This document shows positions 44,543 to 53,508 of a stretch of DNA of 64,000 nt, piece after piece. How positions within the stretch are numbered: position 1 is the first letter of the stretch; each line of letters begins with the position of its first letter. Source of the DNA: an uncultured Syntrophobacterales bacterium (GTDB lineage Bacteria > Desulfobacterota > Syntrophia > Syntrophales > UBA5619); NCBI GenBank assembly GCA_903928915.1, contig CAIYSL010000119.1, positions 1-64,000 of the forward strand, in the 5' to 3' direction. The notes under the pieces were generated by a model, which saw only the letters and a list, made by a program, of their open reading frames with translations, was not told the origin of the DNA and ran no database searches. Both the position numbers and the translations under genes were made by a program.

Positions 44543-45561
44543 GGTCCTGCCTCCAGCGGCGGCGTCTTCCTGTCCGCGACGGTCACCCCCAGCTTGTCGG
44601 TCACCCGCAGGTTCAGCCAGGCGTGAAAGACCGGCGGCTCCTTCTCGCAGGACTTTCCTGCCAGGAGGTTGGCCGCCATCCTGCCGGTCTGCCTGCCGAG
44701 CTCCTCGTAGGAAAACACGAAGGACATCGCGGCCCCGCTCTCGTAGAAGAAGCGGTTGTAGCCGATGACGGGGATCTTCTTGAACAGGGCCTCCTTGATG
44801 ATGTACTGCACGATGCTCTCCGAGATGACCGTCTGATCGGGGATGAGCCAGAGGGCGTCGATGGCGTCCCAGTGCTGCCTGAGGATTGCGGGGATGTCCT
44901 TTTTCGCCGACACCTTGAGCGGGACGATCCGCGCGTTGAGCGACGGCGCCTCCGCCTGGGCCTTCAGGAGCAGCTCGGTGTTGTACCGGGGATCGTACAG
45001 GAGGCCGACGCGGCTCACCCCGGGAAGCCCCTGGATGACCGTCTCGAGCTGCCGCTTCACCGGGATGTCCAGGGGGACCCCGCAGCCGCCGTCGGCCCGG
45101 CCGGATACCTTCGGCGGGTTCAGCACCATGGAGTACAGCCACGGGGTCTTCTCCAGCGCCGCCTCCTCGACCGCAAACCGGACGGCCTCGGGACCGACGG
45201 CAACGGCAAGATCGAACCGCTCCTGGGCGAGGCTCTCCAGCAGCACGTCGCGGCTCTTCCCCTTGAACTTTTCCAGGGAGAATACCTGGGTCTTCGCCCC
45301 CGCGCTCTCGGCGAGGACCACGCTCATCCCTTCCGACGCTTCGATGTAGGGCCGGATGTCGCGGGACACCAGGACCGCCACCCGCGGGCCGCGGACCTCG
45401 GCGCCGTGCAGCAGGGCCGCCCCCGGCAGGAGCGAACAGAGCACCAGCAGGAGCAGCCCCCGCAGAAACGGACGGCGCCCCCGCGGTGCAGGGGAAACGG
45501 CGAATTGCCTCATCTCGGACGGGGTGGGTTCAGGGGTTCCGGTAGTGTTCCGCTGGGTCAC
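44539..45561 (-). CDS. Orphan ABC-type substrate-binding protein (ABC_sub_bind family)
   Basis: This 340-residue protein has a signal peptide (LLLLVLCSLLPGAALLHGA, about 35-53) and a bilobal binding fold of the ABC_sub_bind type (VAVLVSRDIRPYIEASEGM, VGPEAVRFAVEEAALEKTPW, VGLLYDPRYNTELL, PVIGYNRFFYESGAAMSFVF). No permease or ATPase is encoded nearby. It starts at GTG 45561, or possibly an internal ATG at 45513. It probably captures a ligand in the periplasm and signals to the coupled kinase rather than feeding a transporter (inference). Confidence 0.8.
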   Translation of the reverse strand: MTQRNTTGTPEPTPSEMRQFAVSPAPRGRRPFLRGLLLLVLCSLLPGAALLHGAEVRGPRVAVLVSRDIRPYIEASEGMSVVLAESAGAKTQVFSLEKFKGKSRDVLLESLAQERFDLAVAVGPEAVRFAVEEAALEKTPWLYSMVLNPPKVSGRADGGCGVPLDIPVKRQLETVIQGLPGVSRVGLLYDPRYNTELLLKAQAEAPSLNARIVPLKVSAKKDIPAILRQHWDAIDALWLIPDQTVISESIVQYIIKEALFKKIPVIGYNRFFYESGAAMSFVFSYEELGRQTGRMAANLLAGKSCEKEPPVFHAWLNLRVTDKLGVTVADRKTPPLEAGP

Positions 45562-45571
45562 AACGGGGTAT

Positions 45572-45586
45572 CGCGGTCAAACCGCG
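45572..45586. repeat. Perfect 6-bp inverted repeat between gspD and the binding-protein gene
   Basis: CGCGGT-CAA-ACCGCG forms a short hairpin in the 40-bp gap between the gspD stop (45602) and the GTG at 45561. There is no T-tract, so it is not a typical terminator; mRNA processing or a protein site is possible. Confidence 0.4.
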
Positions 45587-45601
45587 GGGGGGATGCGCCT
45601 C

Positions 45602-47944
45602 CTAGCGCAGGATGATGTTCAGCGCGCTCCCGATCTTCTTCTTGAACTCGTCGCTGACGGCGTCCACATCGTCGAGGCTGGTTATCACGCGGGGGGTGAT
45701 CATCACGATCAGCTCCGATTTTGCCGAGTTGGTCGTCTCCGATCCGAACAGCCAGCGCAGAAACGGGATCTTGACCAGCCAGGGCACGCCCGTTGCCGAG
45801 TCGTTCTTCGCGCTGCTGATCAGCCCGCCGATGACGATCGCCTGATTGTGCTTCACCGTCAGGGATGTCCCGACTTTCCGCTTGTTGAAGGAGTAGTAAT
45901 CCTTGCCGGCCACTTTCAGGAGTTCGCCGACGTTGCTCACCTCCTGGCTGATCTCCATCGTCACGAGGCCGTGTTCGTTGATGTGCGGGGTGACCTCGAG
46001 GATCACCCCGGTGTTGCGGTACTCGACCTTGGTCTCCAGGACGCTCGTCCCGCTCGCCTGGTAGGTGTAGTTCGTACTGGGGATCGGCACCTCCGTCGTC
46101 ACGTCGATCCGGGCCTGCTTGTTGTCGGAGGCCAGGACGCTCGGGGAGGAGAGGATGTTCACCTTGCTGTCCCGGGCGAGGGCATGGATGGCCGCCTGCC
46201 ACCGCTCCGACAGGCCGATGGCGTACTGGAGGCCGGAGGCGCCGATGCTGGCGCTCAGGGCCCCCTTGTCGGTCCAGTTATCCTTCTTGAAGGTCCACTC
46301 GATGCCCAGCTCGGTCCCCTTGCCCAGGGAGATCTCGGCGATCATGACCTCGATCAGCACCTGCCGCGGCAGCACATCCAGGCGGGCGAGGATCTTGTCG
46401 ATGACCTGATAGTCTCCGGGGATGGCCTCGATGATCAGGGCGTTGCGGATGGGATCCACCGTAATCCGCACATCCCCCCGCAGGGAAACCGACGGCCCTC
46501 CCCCCGCGGTCGCCGTCGCAGTCGCCGGCGCAGCCTGGGGGACCGGCGCGGCCGCAGCCGGCGCCGCGCCGGGGGCGGCCGCGCCGGCCTTCTGGTCCGC
46601 GTACCCTTTGGCAAAGGGGTTCGTGGGCACCGTATCCCGCGGGGTAACCCTCCTGCTTTCCCCCCCCTTGCCGAAGATCATCTGCAGGGTGTCGCCCAGC
46701 TCCGCGGCCATCCCGTTCTTGACCGAGTAGATGTAGATCTGCGGCTGGGCCGTTTCGCTCGGCACGTCCAGCTGGCGGATGAACGCGGTCACCTTGCCGA
46801 AGATTTCGGGGCTGGAACTGACGATCAGCAGGGTATTCAGCCGGCTGATGGGGATGAACTGCACGTCGTCCTTCGCGCCCGTGACCAGCCCCAGCACCTC
46901 CCGGAGCAGCTTCACCGTCGACTCGGCGCTGAGGTTCTCCAGCGCGTAAAACCGGTAGTGGATCTTCTCGAAAACGCTTACGTCGAACACCTCCACCAGC
47001 TTCAGCACCTTGTAGACGTTGATCCCCTTATCGACCACGAGCAGGGTGTTCGACCCCCCTTCCGAGATGATCGCCCCGTCGGAAGAGATGAACGGGGTGA
47101 TCACCTTGGTCACCTCCTGCGCGGAGATGAACTTGAGGGGGATGATCTGGATGACGATCCGTTCGTCCGGCGGGGTCTCTTTCGCGTCCCGGGCCAGCCG
47201 GGAGGAAATCGGCATCCGCAGGGCGTCCTTGAGCTTCATGATCCGGTACACGTTGCCTTCCCTGACGGCAGCCAGACCGTTCACCTCCAGGGTCTGATGG
47301 AAAACGGAAAACAGGTCCTCCTCGCGCAGGCGGCCGGCCGTGTGGATCGTCACCTTGCCGCTGATGCCGGGCTCGACGATGTAGTTGATCTTGAGCATGT
47401 CGGCCATCGTCCGGATCACCGCGTACAGGTCGGCATCGTCGAAATCGAAGCTGACCTGGCCGGGGCCGGCATTGTCGGCAGCCCGTCGCTCCGGAGGCCG
47501 CTCGGGCGCTGCGGGTGCGGGAGCCGCCGCATCGGTCCGCGCCGCCGGCGCTGCGGCCGGGGGCTTGGCTGCCGGAACGAGCGGGACCACCGGCTCCGCT
47601 TTCCCGACCCCGGGGGCGGCGACCGCTTCCCCGGCTCCGGTCTTCCGCTCGCGCTTTACGTACCCGAAGGGCGTGGGGCTGATCTCGAACCGCCCCGTCT
47701 TGTCGACGAGGGCCTCTCCCGGCGGCTTTCTCTCCGGCGCGGCAGCGCCGGCCGCGTCCGTATTGGCCGGCGCAGGGGGGGGCGCCGCGGGGCTGCCCGC
47801 GTGCGATGCCGGCGCTGCGGCAGCCACCGCCGCAGCCGTGACACCCCCGTCTTTGGTCTGGGCCGCCGTTCCCGCGCAGCCGGTGAGGATGAAGGCGGAC
47901 AGCAGGACGGAGAACACGATGGAAGGATTCTTTTTCATACTCAT
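45602..47944 (-). CDS. gspD: Type II secretion system secretin
   Basis: This 780-residue secretin forms the outer-membrane gate of the T2SS. It starts with a lipoprotein-like signal (FILTGC, Cys23), then about 130 residues of Pro/Ala-rich linker, then the N0 domain (VSFDFDDADLYAVIRTMADML, about 168-188), further N domains, and the C-terminal secretin core (VEYRNTGVILEVTPHINEHG and VTMEISQEVSNVG, about 645-680). The long low-complexity linker is unusual; the lipid anchor could replace a pilotin. The start overlaps the gspC stop by 4 bp. Confidence 0.92.
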   Translation of the reverse strand: MSMKKNPSIVFSVLLSAFILTGCAGTAAQTKDGGVTAAAVAAAAPASHAGSPAAPPPAPANTDAAGAAAPERKPPGEALVDKTGRFEISPTPFGYVKRERKTGAGEAVAAPGVGKAEPVVPLVPAAKPPAAAPAARTDAAAPAPAAPERPPERRAADNAGPGQVSFDFDDADLYAVIRTMADMLKINYIVEPGISGKVTIHTAGRLREEDLFSVFHQTLEVNGLAAVREGNVYRIMKLKDALRMPISSRLARDAKETPPDERIVIQIIPLKFISAQEVTKVITPFISSDGAIISEGGSNTLLVVDKGINVYKVLKLVEVFDVSVFEKIHYRFYALENLSAESTVKLLREVLGLVTGAKDDVQFIPISRLNTLLIVSSSPEIFGKVTAFIRQLDVPSETAQPQIYIYSVKNGMAAELGDTLQMIFGKGGESRRVTPRDTVPTNPFAKGYADQKAGAAAPGAAPAAAAPVPQAAPATATATAGGGPSVSLRGDVRITVDPIRNALIIEAIPGDYQVIDKILARLDVLPRQVLIEVMIAEISLGKGTELGIEWTFKKDNWTDKGALSASIGASGLQYAIGLSERWQAAIHALARDSKVNILSSPSVLASDNKQARIDVTTEVPIPSTNYTYQASGTSVLETKVEYRNTGVILEVTPHINEHGLVTMEISQEVSNVGELLKVAGKDYYSFNKRKVGTSLTVKHNQAIVIGGLISSAKNDSATGVPWLVKIPFLRWLFGSETTNSAKSELIVMITPRVITSLDDVDAVSDEFKKKIGSALNIILR

Positions 47945-48672
47945 TGTATCCTCTGTTTTACCGGTCCAAAGGGGGTATTGATGATTCGGTATTCAGGCGC
48001 CGGCGCGGCTTTCCCGTCCGCGGCCGGCGCGGTGGGCGGCTGCGGTTTCGCATCCGCCTTCGGTGCCGCCGCGGTCTCGGGCGCTGCAGGCGCCGCCTTT
48101 CCCGCCGCGACCACCGTCGGCGCCGCCGACTTCTCGGCAACGGTTGTCTGCCGTGCCGGTTTGTTCTTGTCGAACAGCAGGATTTCATGGCTGCTGGCGC
48201 CGTCGGCCAGGACGATCCGGTCCTTCCTGATCTCGGTCACGCTGAAGGCGCCGACCGAGTCGCCCACGGCCACCCACTTATCCCGGGGGGCAGCCTTCCC
48301 GGGTGCGGCGGCGGGTTCGGGGTTGTTGATCAGGGCCTTCTTCCGGTCCCCCGCGGCCATGATCCCGTACAGAAAAATCTGCTTCTCGGAAATCTTGAGC
48401 GGGCCTGCTTTGGCTTTCTCCGGGACGATCTCCGACCGGCTCTGCGAGAAAAGGTTCTTCTCCGCCACCAGGGAAAATGCGGAATCGGGGGGCATGGTCC
48501 GCTCCACGATCCCTTTCCCGGCCGGGGCCTTTTCGGCGCCCTTGGCGGACGGTATCTCCGGGATCGGTTCCTCCCCGCGCGACCAGACGTCGAAGCTCAT
48601 CATCCCGAAGGCGACGACGAACACCGCCAGGAGGAGATCGATCGCCCATATCCTGAGAGATGCTGGAAGCAT
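47941..48672 (-). CDS. gspC: Type II secretion system protein C
   Basis: This 243-residue inner-membrane protein has one N-terminal membrane helix (IWAIDLLLAVFVVAFGMMSF, about 8-27), then a homology-region domain (ISEKQIFLYGIMAAGDRKKALI, WVAVGDSVGAFSVTEIRKDRIVL, about 93-165) and an Ala/Pro-rich tail ending in INTPFGPVKQRIQ. No PDZ or coiled-coil end is present. GspC links the inner-membrane platform to the secretin; the gene overlaps gspD by 4 bp. Confidence 0.85.
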   Translation of the reverse strand: MLPASLRIWAIDLLLAVFVVAFGMMSFDVWSRGEEPIPEIPSAKGAEKAPAGKGIVERTMPPDSAFSLVAEKNLFSQSRSEIVPEKAKAGPLKISEKQIFLYGIMAAGDRKKALINNPEPAAAPGKAAPRDKWVAVGDSVGAFSVTEIRKDRIVLADGASSHEILLFDKNKPARQTTVAEKSAAPTVVAAGKAAPAAPETAAAPKADAKPQPPTAPAADGKAAPAPEYRIINTPFGPVKQRIQ

Positions 48673-48682
48673 CAGTCTATCC

Positions 48683-49291
48683 TTACTCCTTGATATTCTT
48701 CATGATGCCAGAGACGGTGACGTCACAGCGCACCTGGCCGGGGCCAACCGCCCCGGCATAGCTAATTCCAATCTTTTCCACTGTCAAGAAGTATTTTGGC
48801 GAGCTCTCGACCTTGTACAGGATGTCCTTCAGCTGCCGGATCGAGGCGTTGACCGTGAACGCCACGGGGATGCTGACGAACTGTTCCGTGTCCTTCGGCT
48901 GGGGTTTCGGCACCACCACGCTCCGTATCTCCACGCCCGTCTCGGTGGCGATCCCGTTCAGGATGTTCTGGATGTCCACCGCGGCGAGCGCGGCGGTCTT
49001 TCCGGTCAAAAGCCCCGCCTCGGCCCGTTCGAGCGACTTGCCGAGCGACGCGAACCGCGCCTCGAGTTCGGCGCGCCCCTTCAGGGCCTGCCGGTACTTG
49101 GCGATCCGCATTCTCTGGGCCGCGATGTCCTCCCCGCCGCCCCGGATCGCGTCGATGTAGGGAGACAGCCAGAAGATAAAGCCGCCCAGGAGCAGGAGCC
49201 CCCCGGCGATCAGCAGGTACCTCCTGCGTTTGTCGACCGTAAATCCTCGGACCTCTTTTTTCAGCGCTTCCCAAGCGGGGATCTTCATCAT
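48683..49291 (-). CDS. gspM: Type II secretion system protein M
   Basis: This 202-residue protein has a short cytoplasmic start, a membrane helix (LLIAGGLLLLGGFIFWLSPY, about 26-45), a coiled coil (MRIAKYRQALKGRAELEARF) and a ferredoxin-like periplasmic domain (VSIPVAFTVNASIRQLKDIL). That is the GspM/PilO-type plan. Start at the ATG-ATG pair 49291/49288; the longer open frame overlaps gspL and lacks family features. It lies 10 bp before gspC and 23 bp after gspL. Confidence 0.82.
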   Translation of the reverse strand: MMKIPAWEALKKEVRGFTVDKRRRYLLIAGGLLLLGGFIFWLSPYIDAIRGGGEDIAAQRMRIAKYRQALKGRAELEARFASLGKSLERAEAGLLTGKTAALAAVDIQNILNGIATETGVEIRSVVVPKPQPKDTEQFVSIPVAFTVNASIRQLKDILYKVESSPKYFLTVEKIGISYAGAVGPGQVRCDVTVSGIMKNIKE

Positions 49292-49314
49292 GATCCGTGC
49301 CGTTTCTCCCTTTC

Positions 49315-50715
49315 TTACCTGAGTTTGAACCCGATCCGGAACCGTTCCTTGCCGTCCTTGCCCTTGGTGATGGGTGCCAGAAAGGCCACCTCCTTCAACA
49401 GCGGCGACGCCGCCAAAAGCGGGATCAATGCCGGCGCGGAATCCGCGAATCCCTCGATCTCCCCCCCCTTGTCGGTAAGCGCGAACCGGTCGATCCAGGC
49501 GCCGGCCGGGATCTCCTTGCTCAGGTCCTGGAGGACGTTGAGCGCCGGCAGGTGGCGCTGGCGGAGCGCGTTGATGGCGTCGATCCTCCCCTGCACCTCC
49601 TGCAGTTTCGCCTGCGTCCGGTTGATCGCCGCCACCTCGGCCCCCATCCGCTTGATCTCGGCGGCGAGTCCGTCGGCCACGCGCCGCTGGTGCAGAACCG
49701 TGCTCGCGCCCCAAGCCAGGACCGACAGGACGAACAGTCCGGCCAGCACGAACAGCGCATAATACCCTATTTTACTGACTTTTTTTCTGCGGGCGGGCGG
49801 AACGAGGTTTATGTTCATCGCCACCTTCCGGAGCCCCTTCAAGGCAAGGCCGTAGGCCGGCGCCAGGCAGTACGGCCGGGAGGCCCCATCGGGGAGCCCC
49901 GGCGAGCGGAGTTCGAAATCGGTCCTCTCCCTGAACAGTTCGGCGATGCCGTCGGTTTCGGACCCGCACAATACGACCGGCAGCGGGCTCTGCTCGGCGC
50001 CGAACTCCCTGCGGAGCAGGTCCAGCTCTTCCAGGATGCGCCCGTGCGGGGGGGCTCCCTCCGCTGCGCGCCCCGCCGACCGCGAGTATCTCAGGAGCCC
50101 CCGATCCAGGAGATCCAATTCGACCCGTTCGTCCCCCGCGGAGACGATGGCAGTGGCGCCCCCGCCGTCCTGCGGGGGCTGCTGGGAGGAGACGCAGTTG
50201 GCAAGCGCGGTGGAGGCGATCTCGATTCCCGAGATCCCCGCGCCCAGCGGCTGCTCGGGGTCGAGGTACAAATCGACGGACTCCTTCTTCACCGCGACCA
50301 GCAGGACCGACAGCGTGCCGGCCTCCCGGTCCTCCGCCACGACTTGCTGATCGAAGTAGACCTCTTCGGCGGGGAGGGGGATGTATTTCCCCAGCTCGTA
50401 CGACAGGGTCCCCCGGAGATTCTCCTTGACTGCCGCGGGCAGCACGACGTACCGCAGGATCGCCATCTCGCGCGGTATCCCCAGGAAGATGTCCGCCGAC
50501 GGGATCCGGTGTTCCCGCAGGAATCCTTCCACCTGCTCCCTGATCCTCGCCGCCCGTTGTTCGGGCCCGCCCTCCGCGAGGGGATACACGGCCTGGGCCG
50601 CCAGGACGGGCCCTTTGAGCCCCGCCTTCAGGCACACCAGGGAGATGCGGTTGCTCTCAATGTTGACGCCGACGCTCGCCTGAAAATACAAGGCCACCTC
50701 CATGCATAGCTTCAC
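49315..50715 (-). CDS. gspL: Type II secretion system protein L with PilM-PilN layout
   Basis: This 466-residue protein combines an actin-like PilM-type N-terminal domain (SVGVNIESNRISLVCLK, FLGIPREMAILRYVVLP, about 14-290) with a PilN-type part: NINLVPPARRKK (about 291), a membrane helix (ALFVLAGLFVLSVLAWGAS), a coiled coil and a ferredoxin-like domain. It recruits the ATPase GspE to the membrane. The NxNLxP motif that PilN uses to bind PilM sits inside the same chain. GTG at 50715 or ATG at 50703 may be the start. Confidence 0.85.
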   Translation of the reverse strand: MKLCMEVALYFQASVGVNIESNRISLVCLKAGLKGPVLAAQAVYPLAEGGPEQRAARIREQVEGFLREHRIPSADIFLGIPREMAILRYVVLPAAVKENLRGTLSYELGKYIPLPAEEVYFDQQVVAEDREAGTLSVLLVAVKKESVDLYLDPEQPLGAGISGIEIASTALANCVSSQQPPQDGGGATAIVSAGDERVELDLLDRGLLRYSRSAGRAAEGAPPHGRILEELDLLRREFGAEQSPLPVVLCGSETDGIAELFRERTDFELRSPGLPDGASRPYCLAPAYGLALKGLRKVAMNINLVPPARRKKVSKIGYYALFVLAGLFVLSVLAWGASTVLHQRRVADGLAAEIKRMGAEVAAINRTQAKLQEVQGRIDAINALRQRHLPALNVLQDLSKEIPAGAWIDRFALTDKGGEIEGFADSAPALIPLLAASPLLKEVAFLAPITKGKDGKERFRIGFKLR

Positions 50716-50736
50716 CGGGGCCAGCGCTCCCCGGGA

Positions 50737-51777
50737 TCACCGCGACGGTCCGTACTCGAGACTGTCGATCCACTGGATTACCTCATACCCCCGTTCCAGG
50801 GTCTTATCGATCCGCACCACCGCCTGCACCCCCTGCCGGGTCCGGCTCCCGTCGAGCGTGCCCACCGCTTTGATCGTGTAGTACGGGGACAGGGTAAAGG
50901 TGAGGTACGGTGAAATCCCCGCGTACACCTCGGGCCCGACAACAACGAGCAGGTCGGTGGGCGAACGGAAATCCTGCGTGATCCGATACCGGAGGATCGC
51001 CCGCAGGGCCTCCTCGGTCATGCGGGGAAGGGCGCGCAGCATCGGCGGCGATGCGGCGTTGATGTTGATGCTGTTCAAGTTCACCCGCACCTCGGCCCGG
51101 ACATCGCGCCCCGCTGCCGTTTCCTCATCCTGATACACCGTCACCATGTCCCGCAGTCCGCCGTGGAATATCTGGGGAGTCACCCCGCGGACGAGAAGCA
51201 GCTCGTCGACGGAGGAGAAATCGCCGTTCTTGCACCGGTACGGATGGGGGAGGGAGCGGTAGTAGTCGTCCTCGGCGCCGTTTACGCGGTGGAAGCTGTC
51301 CGCGTCGCGCCAGTCGAGGATCGAATCGACGATGATCGCCTTTTCGGCGCCGTCGATGTCCAGCCCGTTGAGCATCATCTTCAGCAGGTGCTCCCCGGCC
51401 CTGTTCAGATTGACCTTTCCGCTCTCGTTTTCCTTCCGGACGGAGAAGCGGCCGGCGCCGAAGGGGACCGCGGGGATGTCGGCGTTGATCCTGGCCAGGC
51501 CCTCCTCAGGGTTTGCCGCGCCGCCCGGGGCCGCCGCCTTCCGGAAACCCTGGTCATCGTCCACCAGCCCCTGGACGGCCCAGAACAGCCCGGACAGGGC
51601 GATGTAGTAGGCCTGCGTCTCCTCCTTGAAGTTGCGGGTAACGTTCAGCTCCGTCCGCACGGCATGGCAGAATTCGCCCGCGATGACCGTCAGGAGCGCC
51701 ATGACCCACAGCACCAGGATCAGCGCGATGCCCCGCTCGCCGGTCGGAATGCCTCTCATCGCCCCCGCCCGCGTCAT
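50737..51777 (-). CDS. gspK: Type II secretion minor pseudopilin K
   Basis: This 346-residue pseudopilin has the prepilin cleavage site GERG-IALILVLWVMALL (about 13-29). Glu5 is missing, as is normal for GspK, the tip subunit. The large globular part includes KVNLNRAGEHLLKMMLNGL, ILDWRDADSFHRVNGAEDDYY and FSSVDELLLVRGV, the GspK saddle-type domain. It overlaps gspJ by 4 bp. With GspI and GspJ it forms the tip complex that starts the pseudopilus. Confidence 0.9.
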   Translation of the reverse strand: MTRAGAMRGIPTGERGIALILVLWVMALLTVIAGEFCHAVRTELNVTRNFKEETQAYYIALSGLFWAVQGLVDDDQGFRKAAAPGGAANPEEGLARINADIPAVPFGAGRFSVRKENESGKVNLNRAGEHLLKMMLNGLDIDGAEKAIIVDSILDWRDADSFHRVNGAEDDYYRSLPHPYRCKNGDFSSVDELLLVRGVTPQIFHGGLRDMVTVYQDEETAAGRDVRAEVRVNLNSININAASPPMLRALPRMTEEALRAILRYRITQDFRSPTDLLVVVGPEVYAGISPYLTFTLSPYYTIKAVGTLDGSRTRQGVQAVVRIDKTLERGYEVIQWIDSLEYGPSR

Positions 51778-52478
51778 GCCCCTGCGCCAGCCACCACGGC
51801 CACCGCCCCCCGCTCGTCATTCTCCTCCAGCGTGATCCGCACCGCCCGCGGGGCGCCCCGGTCCACCGCCGGATCCCAGCTCTTCTCCCAGCGTGCCGCG
51901 GCCCCGTCGGGCCGATCTTTCAGGTATTCGAACCCGATGCTCTTCATCCCGGATATCAATTCGGTGAACTCGTCGGGCCGCGGGGCACCGCTGCCCGCCA
52001 AGGTCCCGCGCTCGGGCAGCACCACACTGCGCTCGTGGAAGGTCAGACGCTCCCCTTCGACCCCCTGTTCCCGCCGCACGGCATACCGCACATACACCAG
52101 GTCAAACCGGTTGCCCGGCGTCAGCGGGACGCGGGATACGAACTCCAGCGACTTATGGTCGCCCCGCAGGCGGACGAGCTGCTGCTCCCCGTCCCACACG
52201 TCGACCGCGCTGGTCGATGCCAGCTGCCGCTTGACCAGGTCGAGCACGATGCGCTGCCGCTGGCGGCCGTCCAGGTCCCGCTCCCCCTTCTCCCATGCCC
52301 GTATGCCGACCCGAAGCGCGCCGAACACGATGACCACGATGACCGACATGATCGTCAGGGAGAGCAGCAACTCGAACAGGGTAAACCCCGCATCGCCGGG
52401 CCCGGTTCCGCCCCGCATCCGCGCCGGGCGCGCTGCGGCCCCGCTCCGGTACGTCCGGTACGGCCCGCGCGCCTCCAT
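51774..52478 (-). CDS. gspJ: Type II secretion minor pseudopilin J
   Basis: This 234-residue pseudopilin has the cleavage motif DAG-FTLFELLLSLTIMSVI (about 29-49) with Glu5. The globular part shows LDLVKRQLASTSAVDVWDG and GMKSIGFEYL, usual for GspJ. The ATG at 52478 shares one base with the gspI stop; an internal ATG (MRGGTGPG) would give a shorter leader. Membership of the tip complex follows from family and position between gspI and gspK. Confidence 0.88.
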   Translation of the reverse strand: MEARGPYRTYRSGAAARPARMRGGTGPGDAGFTLFELLLSLTIMSVIVVIVFGALRVGIRAWEKGERDLDGRQRQRIVLDLVKRQLASTSAVDVWDGEQQLVRLRGDHKSLEFVSRVPLTPGNRFDLVYVRYAVRREQGVEGERLTFHERSVVLPERGTLAGSGAPRPDEFTELISGMKSIGFEYLKDRPDGAAARWEKSWDPAVDRGAPRAVRITLEENDERGAVAVVAGAGA

Positions 52479-52915
52479 CAGAGCTGCCCCCGGGGTGGCC
52501 TGACGAGCTTCATCGCCCGCAGGGTGACGTTCCTCTCCTGATCGCTGCCGTCCCAGGCCACAACCACGGTGATCGCGAAGGAGCGCAGGGGCAGCCCGGC
52601 GTCCTTGGCCTCGTCGCTCTTGAGCGGCAGGGATTCCGCCTTCCACCGGAACCCGTCGCCGAAATCGCCGCTGATGAGCCCCGCGGATAGTTCCCGCGCC
52701 AGGAGTATCTCGTCCATCTTCTCGCGCGCATGGAATACGCCGCGGGTATACTCGTCGGACAACCTGCTGGATTTCAGGGCGCCGGAAAAGAGCTGCAGCA
52801 GCACGACGCTGGAGATGGCAAGGATCGAGACGGCAACCAGGGTTTCGATCAGGGTGAAGCCCCGGCCGGCCCTGGCGCCGCACCTTGCGGTGCCTCTGCC
52901 GCGACGGTCCGTCAA
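52478..52915 (-). CDS. gspI: Type II secretion minor pseudopilin I
   Basis: This 145-residue pseudopilin has the cleavage site GRG-FTLIETLVAVSILAIS (about 18-36) with Glu5 and the typical short globular part (FAITVVVAWDGSDQERNVTL). It overlaps gspH by 4 bp and gspJ by one base. GspI is the core of the GspI-J-K tip complex. Confidence 0.88.
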   Translation of the reverse strand: MTDRRGRGTARCGARAGRGFTLIETLVAVSILAISSVVLLQLFSGALKSSRLSDEYTRGVFHAREKMDEILLARELSAGLISGDFGDGFRWKAESLPLKSDEAKDAGLPLRSFAITVVVAWDGSDQERNVTLRAMKLVRPPRGQL

Positions 52916-53508
52916 CTCCGCGCCTCCTGCGCCAGCGTCACCTGCCCGGTGAGGAAGTCGACCTGGATCCGGTATCGCCTCCCCCGCTCATTGGCCACGG
53001 TTATCGTCCCCCCGCTGCTTCCGCCGCTGGGGAAAAAAACGATCCGCATCGCTCCCGATTGCACGTCGCCGCTGTCCGTCTCCCCTCGCGCCAGCCGCAC
53101 CCCGCCGGGCAGACGGTAGGCCTTCACCCCGCCCGGCCGGCCCTGCTCGCCCTCCGGAGGCTGGTCGGGTCGCCTGTCAGCGGCCCGCCCGTCGCCCGGC
53201 AGGGGCCCCTCCGTCCCCGGGGCAGAGGGGACGTCCGGGGTGGTGACGACGAGCCGGTTTGCCTCGAAGTCAAACAGCGTCACGACGGTCGTCTTTTCCG
53301 CGGTGGCCTGACTCCGGGCGTACCGCAGGGATGCGGAGATCTTCTGGGCCGCGGTTTTCAGGTCGAGGTCGCCGAGCGGACCGGTGAGCTTCGGAACGAC
53401 CAGCCCGGCGATGAGACCGATGATCAGCAGCACCACGATCAGCTCGAGGAGCGTGAACCCCCGGCAGTTCCTCCGCCCGATCGACACCGGCACGACGCGC
53501 GTCCTCAC
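52912..53508 (-). CDS. gspH: Type II secretion minor pseudopilin H
   Basis: This 198-residue pseudopilin has CRG-FTLLELIVVLLIIGLIA (about 15-34) with Glu5 and a GspH-type beta-rich end (MRIVFFPSGGSSGGTITV, YRIQVDFLTGQVTL). A Pro/Gly-rich stretch around 100-130 interrupts the globular domain. It overlaps gspG by 4 bp. GspH joins the tip to the GspG shaft. Confidence 0.87.
   Translation of the reverse strand: MRTRVVPVSIGRRNCRGFTLLELIVVLLIIGLIAGLVVPKLTGPLGDLDLKTAAQKISASLRYARSQATAEKTTVVTLFDFEANRLVVTTPDVPSAPGTEGPLPGDGRAADRRPDQPPEGEQGRPGGVKAYRLPGGVRLARGETDSGDVQSGAMRIVFFPSGGSSGGTITVANERGRRYRIQVDFLTGQVTLAQEARS

Noticed and set aside
39653-44626. Long plus-strand open frame opposite the receptor and two-component genes
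   Set aside because: It is a GC-rich antisense shadow with Pro/Gly/Asp/Arg-rich low-complexity sequence and no domain; the minus-strand genes are well supported.
45356-49762. Long plus-strand open frame opposite gspD-gspL
   Set aside because: The translation is composition-driven noise opposite clear T2SS genes.
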